DNA from: Dehalococcoidia bacterium
GTDB lineage: Bacteria; Chloroflexota; Dehalococcoidia; Tepidiformales; Tepidiformaceae
DNA: 64,000 nt
Assembly: GCA_009841435.1 (NCBI GenBank)
Contig: VXLW01000069.1
Span: forward strand, 1-64,000
Direction: 5' to 3'
Shown in pieces: positions 7,565-15,944 of this stretch. The position numbers and the translations under genes are program-made. Positions within the stretch are counted from its first letter, which is position 1; each line of letters starts with the position of its first letter. The notes under the pieces were generated by a model. It was given only the letters and a program-made list of their open reading frames with translations. It was not told where the DNA came from and ran no database searches.

Positions 7565-10500
7565 ATGTCTAGCCGCGTCGTCATCCGCCGCCGGCTGCGA
7601 GCGCGCCGGGCCCAGCAGAAGCGGGGCGGGCTCCCCATCTGGGCGATTCTCGTGCTGGTGGTTGGATTCATCGGTTCGGCCACGCTGGCGGCGGGCGCGG
7701 GCAGCGTTTTCGCGGTCTACCAGCACTACGCCCGGGACTACGTGCCGATCGAGGACCTGCTGATTGAGCGGCAGGTGGGGATCACGCGCATCTTCGACCG
7801 GACGGGCGAGGTGGAGCTGGGGGTGCTGACCAACCCTGCCCAGCAGCTCCTCCATCCCGTGGCGCTGGAAGACATCTCGCAGAGCATGATCGACGCCACC
7901 GTCTCGACGGAAGACAACGCCTTCTGGACGCATCCCGGGGTGAACTACCGGGGCCTTGCGCGCGCGGCCTGGGAGAACTACGTGGGGGGAGGCATCGGCA
8001 CGGGGACGGGCGGTTCCTCGATCACGCAGCAGCTGATCAAGAACGTCTACATCTGCGGGAGCTTTACCGATCCCGATGACCCCTGCGTGGCCGAACGCAC
8101 GGTCGACCGGAAACTGCGCGAGATCGCCTATGCGATCGAGTTGGAGCAGGACTACACGAAGGTGCAGATCCTCACCTGGTACCTGAACCAGATTTCGTAC
8201 GCGGACCGCTACGTGGGGGTGCAAGCGGCGGCGCAGGGGTACTTCCGCAAGGATGCGGCCGACCTGACCCTGGCGGAGTCGGCGATGCTGGCGGGCATCC
8301 CGCAGTTCCCGACGCTGTACCACCCCCGCCTGAACTGTCTGCGGGACGACGAGGACAACTGTGTTCTCGATTCGCTCGGGCGGATGACCGTGGGCGGCCC
8401 GGCGAAGGTCCGCCAGGAGGACGTGATCGACCTGATGGTGACCCACGGCTGGATCACGTTCTCGGAGGCTTCGGACGCGAAGGCGGAGACGCTGTATGTG
8501 TATCCCGCGGCGACGACCGCGGCGCAGGACGCGTCCGCATTCATCGATAACCAGGTGGAGCCGCGGCTGGTGCGCATGTGCGAGGCAGGGCTCCTGCCCA
8601 GGCTGGAGAACGTCGACGACTGCCTCACGAGCGTGCACAGCGCCGGCTGGACGGTTCGGACGACGCTCGACTGGACGGCAACCCAGGATGCGCTGGCGAT
8701 GGCGCGCGAGGCCATCGAGCGGGGGCTGGAGGCGGGGTGCGAGTGCCACAACGCGGCAGTCGTGACCATTGATCCGGAGACGGGTGAGCTGCTGGTCTAC
8801 GCGCCCAACCGCGACCCATCGGTCACAGCGGACCCGAGGGTGGCGGGCAACGTCGACCAGCTCGTGGAGATCAACCAGCCGGGGTCGGCGTTCAAGCCGG
8901 CGGTGTACCTGGCCTGGTTCGAGTACGCGCAGAAGGCGCCGATGAGCATCCTCTGGGATACGAACCCGCTGGAGCTTGAGGGCGAGGAGGTCGAGATCAT
9001 CAATCCCCGCACGGAGCCGCGCACGGAGGGGTTGATCTCGGCGCGGGCGGCACTGGGGGGCTCGCAGAACGTGGCCGCCTATCGGGCGGCGCAGGAGGCG
9101 GGCATCGAGAACGTGATCACGATGGCGAAGCTTCTTGGGATCACGACGATCGACCAGCAGTTCGACCCGACCTTCGTCTCGCACCTCGACATCTACTACG
9201 GCGCCTCGATCGCGACCGGGGGCGCCAACATCCGCGCTGTCGACATGGCCTACATGAACGCCACGATCGCCAACATGGGGGTGATGGTGGGGGTGCCCCA
9301 CCACGCCACGACGGTCGCGCCCGACACACTCAACAACACGGCCTTCGACGAGGGCGTCGACTACGAGAACGCGCTCCAGCAGAAGCTCGACTTCCAGCGC
9401 GGGCACCTGCGGCTGCCGGGGACGCGGCCGCTCGACCCGGTGGTGGTGCTGGAGGTACGCGACATCAACAACCGCGTCATCTTCCAGCACCAGGGGCCGC
9501 AGCGGATCCGCACGGTGGACGCGGGGAGCGTCTGGCTGCTGCACAGCGTCATGTCGGACTGCACGGCTCGCTTCGTCATCTGGAGCTGCGGTGAGAGCAA
9601 CGAGGACATCCGGCTTGATACGTTCGTGAATGGCGAGAAACTCCCGGCCGGGATCAAGACCGGAACGCAGCAGGGGCCGCTGGACGCCGACGACACGCTG
9701 GAAACGTGGATGAACGGCTACTCGCGTCACGCTGCCACGGCGGTGTGGGTCGGCAACGCCACGAACGAGCTCGTGATCGACGGGCGCAGCGGCGAATACG
9801 CCTCGGCCCGGACGACGCTGTGGCTGTTCAAGAACTGGATGGGGGAGTACCACAACTACCTGCTGGACGAAGCGCGGATCGAGGCGATCGCGGACTTCGA
9901 AGAGCTGCAGCCCGACAACGTCGAGCTCCAGGACTTCGCCACGCCGGCGACCGACCGCATTCTTGATGGAGGCTGCGAGCAGGTCGTGGAGGCGTGGGTT
10001 CGCACGGATGTCGAATACGAGGAACCGTGCGAGCCGGCGGTGATCGACACGCGCAACGGGCTTCTCGCCTCGAGCAAGACTCCGCTGCGCTTCCGTGAGG
10101 TCCAGCAGTTCGTGAAGCTTCCAGGGTGGGAACCAGAACTCGCGATCAAGCTGGTGGAGGAACCCCCCGAGGACCTGGACGTGTTCATTCCCCTGATGCC
10201 GGAGGAGGAGAGCACAGGGTTGCGCGCCGTCGAGATCGCCTGGCCGCCCCCCAGTGGTGACGTCGGGCGGGGGACACAGGTGCTGGGCAGCGTGAACGTC
10301 GGGCGCCTGACCGAGTGGCTTCTGGAGATCGGTCCCGGGGCCAATCCCGGGGAAGACGACTGGGTCGTGCTCGCCTCGGGCGAGGAGAACGTGTTGAGCG
10401 AGCTGCTGGGCACCATCGAACTGGAAGAGTTCGCACCGCGGGTGTACACCTTGCGGCTCACGGCGCGTCAGGGGTTACTGGCGCCGCTGCGCTCCACGAT

Positions 10501-10642
10501 CCAGGTGAACGTTAACGACGGACCACCGACGCCTCCCTTCAGGACTGTGAGCTCAGACCCCACATCGCCGAGCATCCCGTTCGACGACGGACCGCCGGAG
10601 CCGCGTGAGCCGGACGAGCCACGAGAGCCCGAGGAGGAGTAA
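7565..10642 (+). CDS. class A penicillin-binding protein (glycosyltransferase 51 + transpeptidase)
   Basis: A 1025-residue bifunctional peptidoglycan synthase, long for the PBP1a family. An Arg-rich cytoplasmic start is followed by one membrane segment (about 24-48). The GT51 domain has Glu116 in the EDNAFWTHPG motif, GGSSITQQLIKN, and RKLRE with the second catalytic Glu. The transpeptidase domain has Ser441-x-x-Lys444 (SAFK), Ser500-Gln-Asn502 and Lys698-Thr-Gly700, all intact. After about residue 780 comes a beta-rich extension and an acidic Pro/Glu tail. Twelve cysteines lie in the extracytoplasmic part, often in close pairs, suggesting disulfides. It would polymerise and cross-link wall outside the membrane. 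Confidence 0.93.
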   Translation: MSSRVVIRRRLRARRAQQKRGGLPIWAILVLVVGFIGSATLAAGAGSVFAVYQHYARDYVPIEDLLIERQVGITRIFDRTGEVELGVLTNPAQQLLHPVALEDISQSMIDATVSTEDNAFWTHPGVNYRGLARAAWENYVGGGIGTGTGGSSITQQLIKNVYICGSFTDPDDPCVAERTVDRKLREIAYAIELEQDYTKVQILTWYLNQISYADRYVGVQAAAQGYFRKDAADLTLAESAMLAGIPQFPTLYHPRLNCLRDDEDNCVLDSLGRMTVGGPAKVRQEDVIDLMVTHGWITFSEASDAKAETLYVYPAATTAAQDASAFIDNQVEPRLVRMCEAGLLPRLENVDDCLTSVHSAGWTVRTTLDWTATQDALAMAREAIERGLEAGCECHNAAVVTIDPETGELLVYAPNRDPSVTADPRVAGNVDQLVEINQPGSAFKPAVYLAWFEYAQKAPMSILWDTNPLELEGEEVEIINPRTEPRTEGLISARAALGGSQNVAAYRAAQEAGIENVITMAKLLGITTIDQQFDPTFVSHLDIYYGASIATGGANIRAVDMAYMNATIANMGVMVGVPHHATTVAPDTLNNTAFDEGVDYENALQQKLDFQRGHLRLPGTRPLDPVVVLEVRDINNRVIFQHQGPQRIRTVDAGSVWLLHSVMSDCTARFVIWSCGESNEDIRLDTFVNGEKLPAGIKTGTQQGPLDADDTLETWMNGYSRHAATAVWVGNATNELVIDGRSGEYASARTTLWLFKNWMGEYHNYLLDEARIEAIADFEELQPDNVELQDFATPATDRILDGGCEQVVEAWVRTDVEYEEPCEPAVIDTRNGLLASSKTPLRFREVQQFVKLPGWEPELAIKLVEEPPEDLDVFIPLMPEEESTGLRAVEIAWPPPSGDVGRGTQVLGSVNVGRLTEWLLEIGPGANPGEDDWVVLASGEENVLSELLGTIELEEFAPRVYTLRLTARQGLLAPLRSTIQVNVNDGPPTPPFRTVSSDPTSPSIPFDDGPPEPREPDEPREPEEE

Positions 10643-10654
10643 GGTCCGGAGGCG

Positions 10655-11572
10655 CTAGCGGAAGCGGGCGCCCACCTTCAACCCGACCTCGGCGGCCCAC
10701 TCGCCGGCGTTCACCTTGCGCGCGCCCTGGGGCTGCACGCGCTTCACGTGGAGGACGCCTCCATTGAGGCGCAGGTCGAGGCCGTCCTTCTCGATGCGGA
10801 GGACAGCGCCGGGCATGCCGGGCTCGTCGCGTAGCGAGAGGCGGCAATCGAAGACGCCGAGCCGCTCGCCGCGGCGTGTGGTCCAGGCTCCGGGCTGAGG
10901 ATTGCAGCCGCGGATCAGGTCGTACACCTGCTGGGCCGGGAGGTGCCAGGGAATACGGGCGTGCTCCCCGTCACAGGGGGGTTCGTAGGTAGAGAGGGCG
11001 TGGTCCTGCTCAATGCGGGGCGCCTCGCGGGAATCGACGAGGGCGACGGCCTCGGCCATGGCGTCGACGCCCATGGGGAAGAGGCGCTCGAAGTAAAGGG
11101 AGCCGAGTGTGTCGTCGGGGCCGATCTCGCAGCTCTTCTGGAGGAGGACGGGGCCGGTATCCATGCCCTTGTCGGGCCAGAAGATGCTGAGGCCCGTCTC
11201 GGTTCTGCCGAAGATGATGGGCCAGTTCATGGCGGAAGACCCACGGTGGAGGGGCAGAAGGCTGGGGTGGTACTGGATCGTGCCGTGTTCGGGGGCGGTG
11301 AGGGCTGCCTCGGGCAGCATCTCGGTGACGAAGGCCATCACCCCGAGCTCGGCCCCCGCGGCCCGCCAGGCGGCGAGCCCCTCCTCCCCCTTGAGAGCGG
11401 CGGTATCCAGGGGGGCAAGGCCGGCTTCCTCGGCGGCGACCCAGAGGGGGTCGGGACGGCCACCGTCGCGCGGTTCGGGGGCAGAGGCGGCGACGATCTC
11501 GACGCCGTCCTCGATCAGGCGCTTCAGCACAGCTTCCCCGAAGGCGGCCTGACCGATGATCGAGACGCGCAT
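10655..11572 (-). CDS. formyltransferase-family protein resembling the 10-formyl-THF dehydrogenase hydrolase domain
   Basis: A 305-residue protein with an N-terminal formyltransferase fold (1-200) and a C-terminal OB-like domain. The folate site motif YHPSLLPLHRG and the aspartate of MDTGP are present. Compared with typical methionyl-tRNA formyltransferase (MGTPEFA start, HPSLLPxYRG), this one starts MRVSIIGQAAFGEAVL and has SIFWPDKGMDTGPVLLQK and PDDT, which follow the vertebrate ALDH1L1 N-terminal hydrolase domain closely. It could be the cell's Fmt or a stand-alone 10-formyl-THF hydrolase/transferase. It is convergent with the PBP gene, 12 bases apart. Confidence 0.78.
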   Translation of the reverse strand: MRVSIIGQAAFGEAVLKRLIEDGVEIVAASAPEPRDGGRPDPLWVAAEEAGLAPLDTAALKGEEGLAAWRAAGAELGVMAFVTEMLPEAALTAPEHGTIQYHPSLLPLHRGSSAMNWPIIFGRTETGLSIFWPDKGMDTGPVLLQKSCEIGPDDTLGSLYFERLFPMGVDAMAEAVALVDSREAPRIEQDHALSTYEPPCDGEHARIPWHLPAQQVYDLIRGCNPQPGAWTTRRGERLGVFDCRLSLRDEPGMPGAVLRIEKDGLDLRLNGGVLHVKRVQPQGARKVNAGEWAAEVGLKVGARFR

Positions 11573-11699
11573 GCGTTCCTCCCCGGGCCCAATCGGCTCA
11601 GCGGGAGCCTACACCAGCACGCAGGGCGAGCGTGTAAGGGCCAAGGGGGCCTACACTCACCCTACGATGCTGCAGCGACCAGTATCCGAAGGAGCCCCT

Positions 11700-11723
11700 C
11701 AGGGCGGCGTTCAAGCCGCCCTG
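11700..11723 (+). promoter_or_regulatory. hairpin in the argA leader
   Basis: CAGGGCGGC, six bases (GTTCAA), GCCGCCCTG: a perfect nine-bp stem in the 229-base gap between the divergent formyltransferase and argA genes, 78 bases before the argA start. No T tract follows. It may be an attenuator or a folded leader; a 30-codon open frame (11667-11759) runs through it but nothing shows it is translated. Confidence 0.35.
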
Positions 11724-11801
11724 GCGCGCGGCGGAGCCGGGGCCGGGCCAAGGGCCTGAGCCTCGCTAGCCGTTCCGTCCCGCGTACCTGGAGGTTTTCC
11801 A

Positions 11802-12278
11802 ATGGTCTGTGTCGAACCGGCCCGCCTGAGCGATGCCGACGCCATCCATGCCCTGATCGATGACTGGGCGCAGCGTGGCGAGATGCTCGAACGCCCGCTC
11901 GGCGAAATTCACGAGGCAATTCGCGACTTCAAGGTCGCCCGAGAGGGGGACGAGGTGGTGGGGTGCGGCTCGCTCCACATCATGGGGAGCGATCTCGCCG
12001 AGATTCGCTCGCTCGCCGTGCGCGAGGACCAGCACGGCAAGGGCGTCGGCGCGATGATCGTGCAGGAGTGCGTCGAGGAGGGCCGGGAGATGGGCATCGA
12101 GCGTGTGTTCGCGCTCACCTATCAGCCCGGCTTCTTCGAGCGGCAGGGGTTCGTTCTCGCGAACGTGATGGACTTTCCGCAGAAGGTCTGGAACGAGTGC
12201 GTGCGCTGCCCGTTCTTCACCGACTGCCGGGAGATCGCGGTCGTACGTGACTTGCGGTCGGATGGCGGAGCGCCCTGA
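11802..12278 (+). CDS. argA: short GNAT-type amino-acid N-acetyltransferase (ArgA-like)
   Basis: A 158-residue acetyltransferase. The GNAT acetyl-CoA loop is VREDQHGKGVGAMIV (residues about 69-83). The C-terminal FPQKVWNECVRCPFFTDCREIAV with three cysteines is the signature of short N-acetylglutamate synthases, where it follows the FFERQGF segment. It would acetylate glutamate as the first step of arginine synthesis, independent of the fused ArgA/ArgB type. The ATG at 11802 is preceded by GGAGG. No other arg gene is in the window. Confidence 0.78.
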   Translation: MVCVEPARLSDADAIHALIDDWAQRGEMLERPLGEIHEAIRDFKVAREGDEVVGCGSLHIMGSDLAEIRSLAVREDQHGKGVGAMIVQECVEEGREMGIERVFALTYQPGFFERQGFVLANVMDFPQKVWNECVRCPFFTDCREIAVVRDLRSDGGAP

Positions 12279-12293
12279 ACAGAGGCGCAAGGA

Positions 12294-12322
12294 TTGTCAT
12301 GGCCATGCTTATCCTGTAGCAT
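12294..12322 (+). promoter_or_regulatory. sigma-70-like promoter upstream of a small membrane protein
   Basis: TTGTCA (12294-12299), a 17-base spacer and TAGCAT (12317-12322) form a good vegetative promoter 22 bases before the start of the next gene. ATGCT (12306-12310 region) and AGCAT (12318-12322) form an inverted repeat across the -10 box that could bind a repressor. Confidence 0.5.
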
Positions 12323-12343
12323 AACTGTGCCGGGAGGATGAGC

Positions 12344-12571
12344 GTGGCGGCTTCGACCTTCGACTCGCGTGAGGCGTACCACCGGCTGCGCGAGGGCGGC
12401 ATGGATGAACCGGCCGCGAACGCGGTCGTGGAGATCCTGAGTCCCTTCGTCACGCAAGACATCCTTCAGGCCGAGCTGGCCAAGTCGCAGCTCAGAATCA
12501 TCAGCTTCGTGGCGGCCCTCAACGTCGGGGTTGCGACCATCGCGGTCGCAGTCGCGGCCCTGGTGACATAG
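12344..12571 (+). CDS. small membrane-anchored protein, CCDC90/DUF1640-like
   Basis: A 75-residue protein. The start is fixed by GGGAGG at 12332-12337, six bases before GTG 12344; the ATG at 12338 touches the same box and is too close to use it. The N-terminal FDSREAYHRLREGGMDEPAANAVVEIL is the alpha-helical opening of CCDC90/DUF1640 proteins, and the end (about 50-75) is one hydrophobic membrane helix. The long coiled coil that normally separates the two is nearly missing. Role unknown; in mitochondria the relatives bind the calcium uniporter. Confidence 0.6.
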   Translation: MAASTFDSREAYHRLREGGMDEPAANAVVEILSPFVTQDILQAELAKSQLRIISFVAALNVGVATIAVAVAALVT

Positions 12572-12625
12572 CAATCAGGCCTTTCGGCTCTCAGAGAGCA
12601 TAGACCCCGTTCCGGCTCTCCGTTC

Positions 12626-14245
12626 CTAAAACTTCGAGATTTCGATTTCCTTCTGGGTGATGAACTCCAGGAGGGCGGGGTTGCCCGCTTCGGTCTGGGC
12701 GATGCCGCGCTTGATCGCGGGCACGATCTCGGCGGCGTCGGTGACGCGCTCCCCGTAGCCGCCGAAGGCCGTGGCCATATCGGCGTAGTTCCCGCTGATA
12801 TCGGTGCTGCGGTACTTCTCGGTGGCGGCCTGCATGATGGGCAGCTCGATGGCCATGGAGAAGTTGTTGAGGAGGATGGAGAGGATGGGGATGCGCTCGC
12901 GGACGGCCGTCTCGAAGTCCATGCCGGTGAAGCCGATGGCAGCGTCGCCCCAGACGTTGATGCAGAGCTGGTCGGGCCGGGCGAGCTTCGCGCCCATGGC
13001 GTAGCCGAGGCCGGTCCCGAGCTGGGTCGTCTTGCCCCAGCCGATGTAGCTGAGGGGTACGCGGCTCTCCCAGAAGGGGGAGAGCTGGTCGCGGGGGCTG
13101 CCGGCGTCGTGCGTGATGATCGTGTTATCTACGTCGACGGTGTGCAGCAGGTCCCAGATCACGCGGTAGGGAGAGAGAGGGGAGGAGTCGTCGGTCAGCT
13201 TCGGCTTCCACTGCTCCAGCCACTCCTCCTTGATGGTGGCGATGCGGTCGGTGACGCCGTCGCGTGAGGCGCTTGCGCCGTCGAGCTCGCAGAGGAGGGC
13301 GTCGAGGGTGAGCCTGGCGTCGCCGATGAGGGCGTGGGCGGAGGCGACGTCCTTGTTGACGTCGGCGGGGTCGAGGGTGGCGTGGATGATCGTCTTCCCC
13401 TTAGGCATGGCGACGCCGAACCCCGTCGCCGCGAAGCTGCAACCGATGCCGAAGATGACGTCCGCGTCCTGGAGGAATTCGTGGACGGCGCGGGGTATTG
13501 AACGGCCTCCCGAACCGAGGGAGAGGGGATGGTTCTCGGGGAAGGCGCTCTTGCCCTGCAGGCTCGTCGTGACGGGAATCTGGAGGCGCTCGGCGAGCTC
13601 ACGAAGCTCGTCCCAGGCCTTCGCGTAGTGCACGCCCTGCCCGGCGTAGATCACGGGCCGCTCGGCGTTGCGGAGCACCTTGGCGACGCTCTTGACGGCC
13701 TCGGGGTCGGGGCCGGAGCGGAGGGCGGGGGCGGGCTCGTAGGCGAAGTCGTCGGGAACGTCCTCCTGGAAGACATCGCCGGGAATCTCGATGAGGACGG
13801 GCCGGGGCCGCCCGTTGCGCACTTGCGTGAAGGCGCGGCGCATCACGTCGGGAACGGTCGAGCCGAGGGTGACCTGCTCGGTCCACTTGGTGACGTGCTG
13901 GAAATTGAGGAAGGAGTTGAAGTTGGGGGCGGTGTTGGTGATGCGGCGGGCATATCCGCCCGGCATCACGAGGATGGGGACTGAGTCACCGTAGGCCTGG
14001 GCGACGCCGCCGAATGCGTTCTCGGCGCCGGGGCCGTGCTGCATGGCGAAGACGCCGATGCGATCGCCCGAGTTCACGCGGCTGAAGGCGTCGGCCATGT
14101 GCAGGCCGACGCGTTCCTGGCGGACGATGATCGTGCGGACGTCGGCGCGGGCGGCCGCCTCGATGATGGGATTGACAGGGTAGGCGACGAGGAACTCGAC
14201 GCCCTCTCGCTTCAGGATCTCGGCTACGGCATCGGCGACCTTCAT
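12626..14245 (-). CDS. acetolactate-synthase-like TPP-dependent enzyme 1
   Basis: A 539-residue protein with the three domains of the acetolactate synthase/oxalyl-CoA decarboxylase superfamily. The catalytic Glu is in VRQERVGLHMADAFSR (domain 1), and the C-terminal GDAAIGFTGMDFETAV...ILLNN is the Mg-TPP loop. The ATG at 14245 has AAGGGGGA upstream. It lacks the usual FAD-domain signatures of ALS and has no small regulatory subunit nearby, so branched-chain amino acid synthesis is unlikely; a 2-keto acid or acyl-CoA decarboxylase/lyase role is more likely. A paralogue lies at 33.7-35.3 kb. It is divergent from the DRTGG gene. Confidence 0.82.
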   Translation of the reverse strand: MKVADAVAEILKREGVEFLVAYPVNPIIEAAARADVRTIIVRQERVGLHMADAFSRVNSGDRIGVFAMQHGPGAENAFGGVAQAYGDSVPILVMPGGYARRITNTAPNFNSFLNFQHVTKWTEQVTLGSTVPDVMRRAFTQVRNGRPRPVLIEIPGDVFQEDVPDDFAYEPAPALRSGPDPEAVKSVAKVLRNAERPVIYAGQGVHYAKAWDELRELAERLQIPVTTSLQGKSAFPENHPLSLGSGGRSIPRAVHEFLQDADVIFGIGCSFAATGFGVAMPKGKTIIHATLDPADVNKDVASAHALIGDARLTLDALLCELDGASASRDGVTDRIATIKEEWLEQWKPKLTDDSSPLSPYRVIWDLLHTVDVDNTIITHDAGSPRDQLSPFWESRVPLSYIGWGKTTQLGTGLGYAMGAKLARPDQLCINVWGDAAIGFTGMDFETAVRERIPILSILLNNFSMAIELPIMQAATEKYRSTDISGNYADMATAFGGYGERVTDAAEIVPAIKRGIAQTEAGNPALLEFITQKEIEISKF

Positions 14246-14351
14246 GGCATCCCCCTTGTGTGCTGCGACAGGGTGTTCGCGGCGGCGCCAGTCTACCGGT
14301 CGGGGGGTCGCGCTTGCCGCAAGCGCAGGGTGGCGCGCACAATTCGGCGCG

Positions 14352-15236
14352 ATGCCCCTGCTCAGCGTGATTTCCGACACACCCGGCGCCGGCAAGACCG
14401 GCGTCGCCGCCAGCGTGGCGCGCGATCTCGCCTACACAGGCAGGCGGGTCTGGCTGGTGCGGGGCGAAGGCCCTGACGACGCCAGCAATGCCGCCGCCGA
14501 CGCGCATTGGTTCTCGACCCTCGAGTTCGCGCCGGGAAGCGCCTCGACGCCCGTGGGGGCGAGCATGATCCCGCCGCCAAGCGGCGACGAGATCGTCGTC
14601 GCGGAGCTCGAGGAGGCGCTGGAGCGATCGGACGCCACGATTCTCGTGACGCGCGGTCTTCCCGACGAAGCACGCGTGGCTGAGGTTGCACCGACCGCGG
14701 TCGTCGCGCTCGACGTCGCCACCTCCGCCCTGGCGGACGCAACTGACGAGGTCGGAGGCGCGCCGCTTGTTGCGGTCGCGGAGGACCGCACGCTGGCCGG
14801 GTTCAGCGTGTCGGAGGCGCAGGCGACCCTGCGCGCAGAGACGCTGGTGGAGGGGGACGGGCTCGACCCGACCTGTGACCACCTCGTGATCGCGCCCATC
14901 GGGTCGGACTCGGGCCAGCCGTACCTTGAGCGCTTCGAGACGAAAGCGGTGGTGGTGCGGTTCGACAAGACGGACCAGCACCTGGCGGCGCTCGCGACGG
15001 AGCCCGCGTGTCTCATCCTCACAGGGGGGCGGCGTCCCAGTGAGTACCTGTTCGACGCCGCCAGCGCACGGGGCGTGCCCGTCATGCTCTCGCGCACGGA
15101 CACGGAGAACACGGTCATCGCGCTCGAGGGCATCTTCGACCGCACGCGCTTCCACGGGGAGCGAAAGCTGGAGCGGATGGCGGAATTGCTGGGGGCCGCG
15201 GGGTTGTCGGAGCGGGTGGCGGCGGCGCTGGGCTAG
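14352..15236 (+). CDS. P-loop NTPase with DRTGG domain
   Basis: A 294-residue protein. Residues 8-16 (DTPGAGKTG) form a deviant P-loop like those of BioD/MinD-type ATPases. The C-terminal part, CLILTGGRRPSEYLFDAA...DTENTVIALEGIF, is a DRTGG domain. The same pair of domains makes up the N-terminus of long phosphotransacetylases, where it senses nucleotides or metabolites; here no acyltransferase domain follows. Likely a regulatory or sensor ATPase. The ATG at 14352 is the family-like start, 106 bases from the divergent TPP gene. Its TAG shares CTAG with the convergent next gene. Confidence 0.72.
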   Translation: MPLLSVISDTPGAGKTGVAASVARDLAYTGRRVWLVRGEGPDDASNAAADAHWFSTLEFAPGSASTPVGASMIPPPSGDEIVVAELEEALERSDATILVTRGLPDEARVAEVAPTAVVALDVATSALADATDEVGGAPLVAVAEDRTLAGFSVSEAQATLRAETLVEGDGLDPTCDHLVIAPIGSDSGQPYLERFETKAVVVRFDKTDQHLAALATEPACLILTGGRRPSEYLFDAASARGVPVMLSRTDTENTVIALEGIFDRTRFHGERKLERMAELLGAAGLSERVAAALG

Positions 15237-15784
15237 CTGTCGCGGCGGCGGACGAGCGAGGTTGAGCGGCGGACGAGTCCGCCGAGGGGGCGGCGGCCGG
15301 GTTCCTCTTCGATGTGGTTGGCGGCGGGACCGGGGGCGGCGGCGGGCGCCTTCTCGTGGCCGCAGTAGGGACAGGCGAGCCAGCCGAAGTCGAGGGGTTT
15401 GTCGCAGGCTTCGCAGCGTTCCTTGAGGTCGACCAGGCAGAACGGACAGACGAGGTAGTCGTCGCGCACGCGGCGGCGGCAGGCGGGGCAGGCCTTCTGG
15501 TCGTCGAGGTCCTGGAGGATGGCCTCCTCCTCCAGGGAGCGCTCGTAGAGCTCGGTGAGGGTCTGGCGGGGGCGAAGGATGAGGTAGACCCAGTGTCCGG
15601 GAAGGAAGAAGGCGAGGACGAGCAGGATCGAGATGAGCTGCATGATGGGGTCGCGGGTGCGCTGCCGGATGTCGCGGAACACCCAGAAGATAAGGGCGAC
15701 CCAGATGACGGCGCCGTAGATCGAGAGGACCGTGAGGACGAGCCGAACGGTGTCCTGCCAGGAGCCGCCGGGCCAATCGAACAT
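15233..15784 (-). CDS. two-helix membrane protein with double zinc ribbon
   Basis: A 183-residue protein. Two membrane helices (about 12-35 and 47-68) are followed by a short helix and two zinc ribbons: CPAC...CPFC (about 99-117) and CEAC...CPYC (124-143), matching the DZR/zinc-ribbon 7 type. The tail is disordered and Arg-rich. The ribbons face the cytoplasm if the N-terminus is outside. Function unknown; proteins of this build are common in Chloroflexota and actinobacteria, often near cell-envelope genes. Its stop overlaps that of the convergent DRTGG gene by four bases. Confidence 0.75.
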   Translation of the reverse strand: MFDWPGGSWQDTVRLVLTVLSIYGAVIWVALIFWVFRDIRQRTRDPIMQLISILLVLAFFLPGHWVYLILRPRQTLTELYERSLEEEAILQDLDDQKACPACRRRVRDDYLVCPFCLVDLKERCEACDKPLDFGWLACPYCGHEKAPAAAPGPAANHIEEEPGRRPLGGLVRRSTSLVRRRDS

Positions 15785-15944
15785 CGAGAATTCCTTACCT
15801 TCGGGCCACGCACTCGACGCGCCGCGCGCTCACCGTGCCGCCACAATCTGAGGGTACAGCATCGCCCCGTAAGCGCGCGACGAAACTGTTCAGTCGGCTG
15901 ATCACACTCGGGCGCGGGAGGTCGGGAGCCGATACGATAGGCGC

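Noticed and set aside
11667-11759. A 30-codon leader peptide upstream of argA
   Set aside because: No ribosome site and no run of regulatory codons such as Arg; the hairpin alone is reported.
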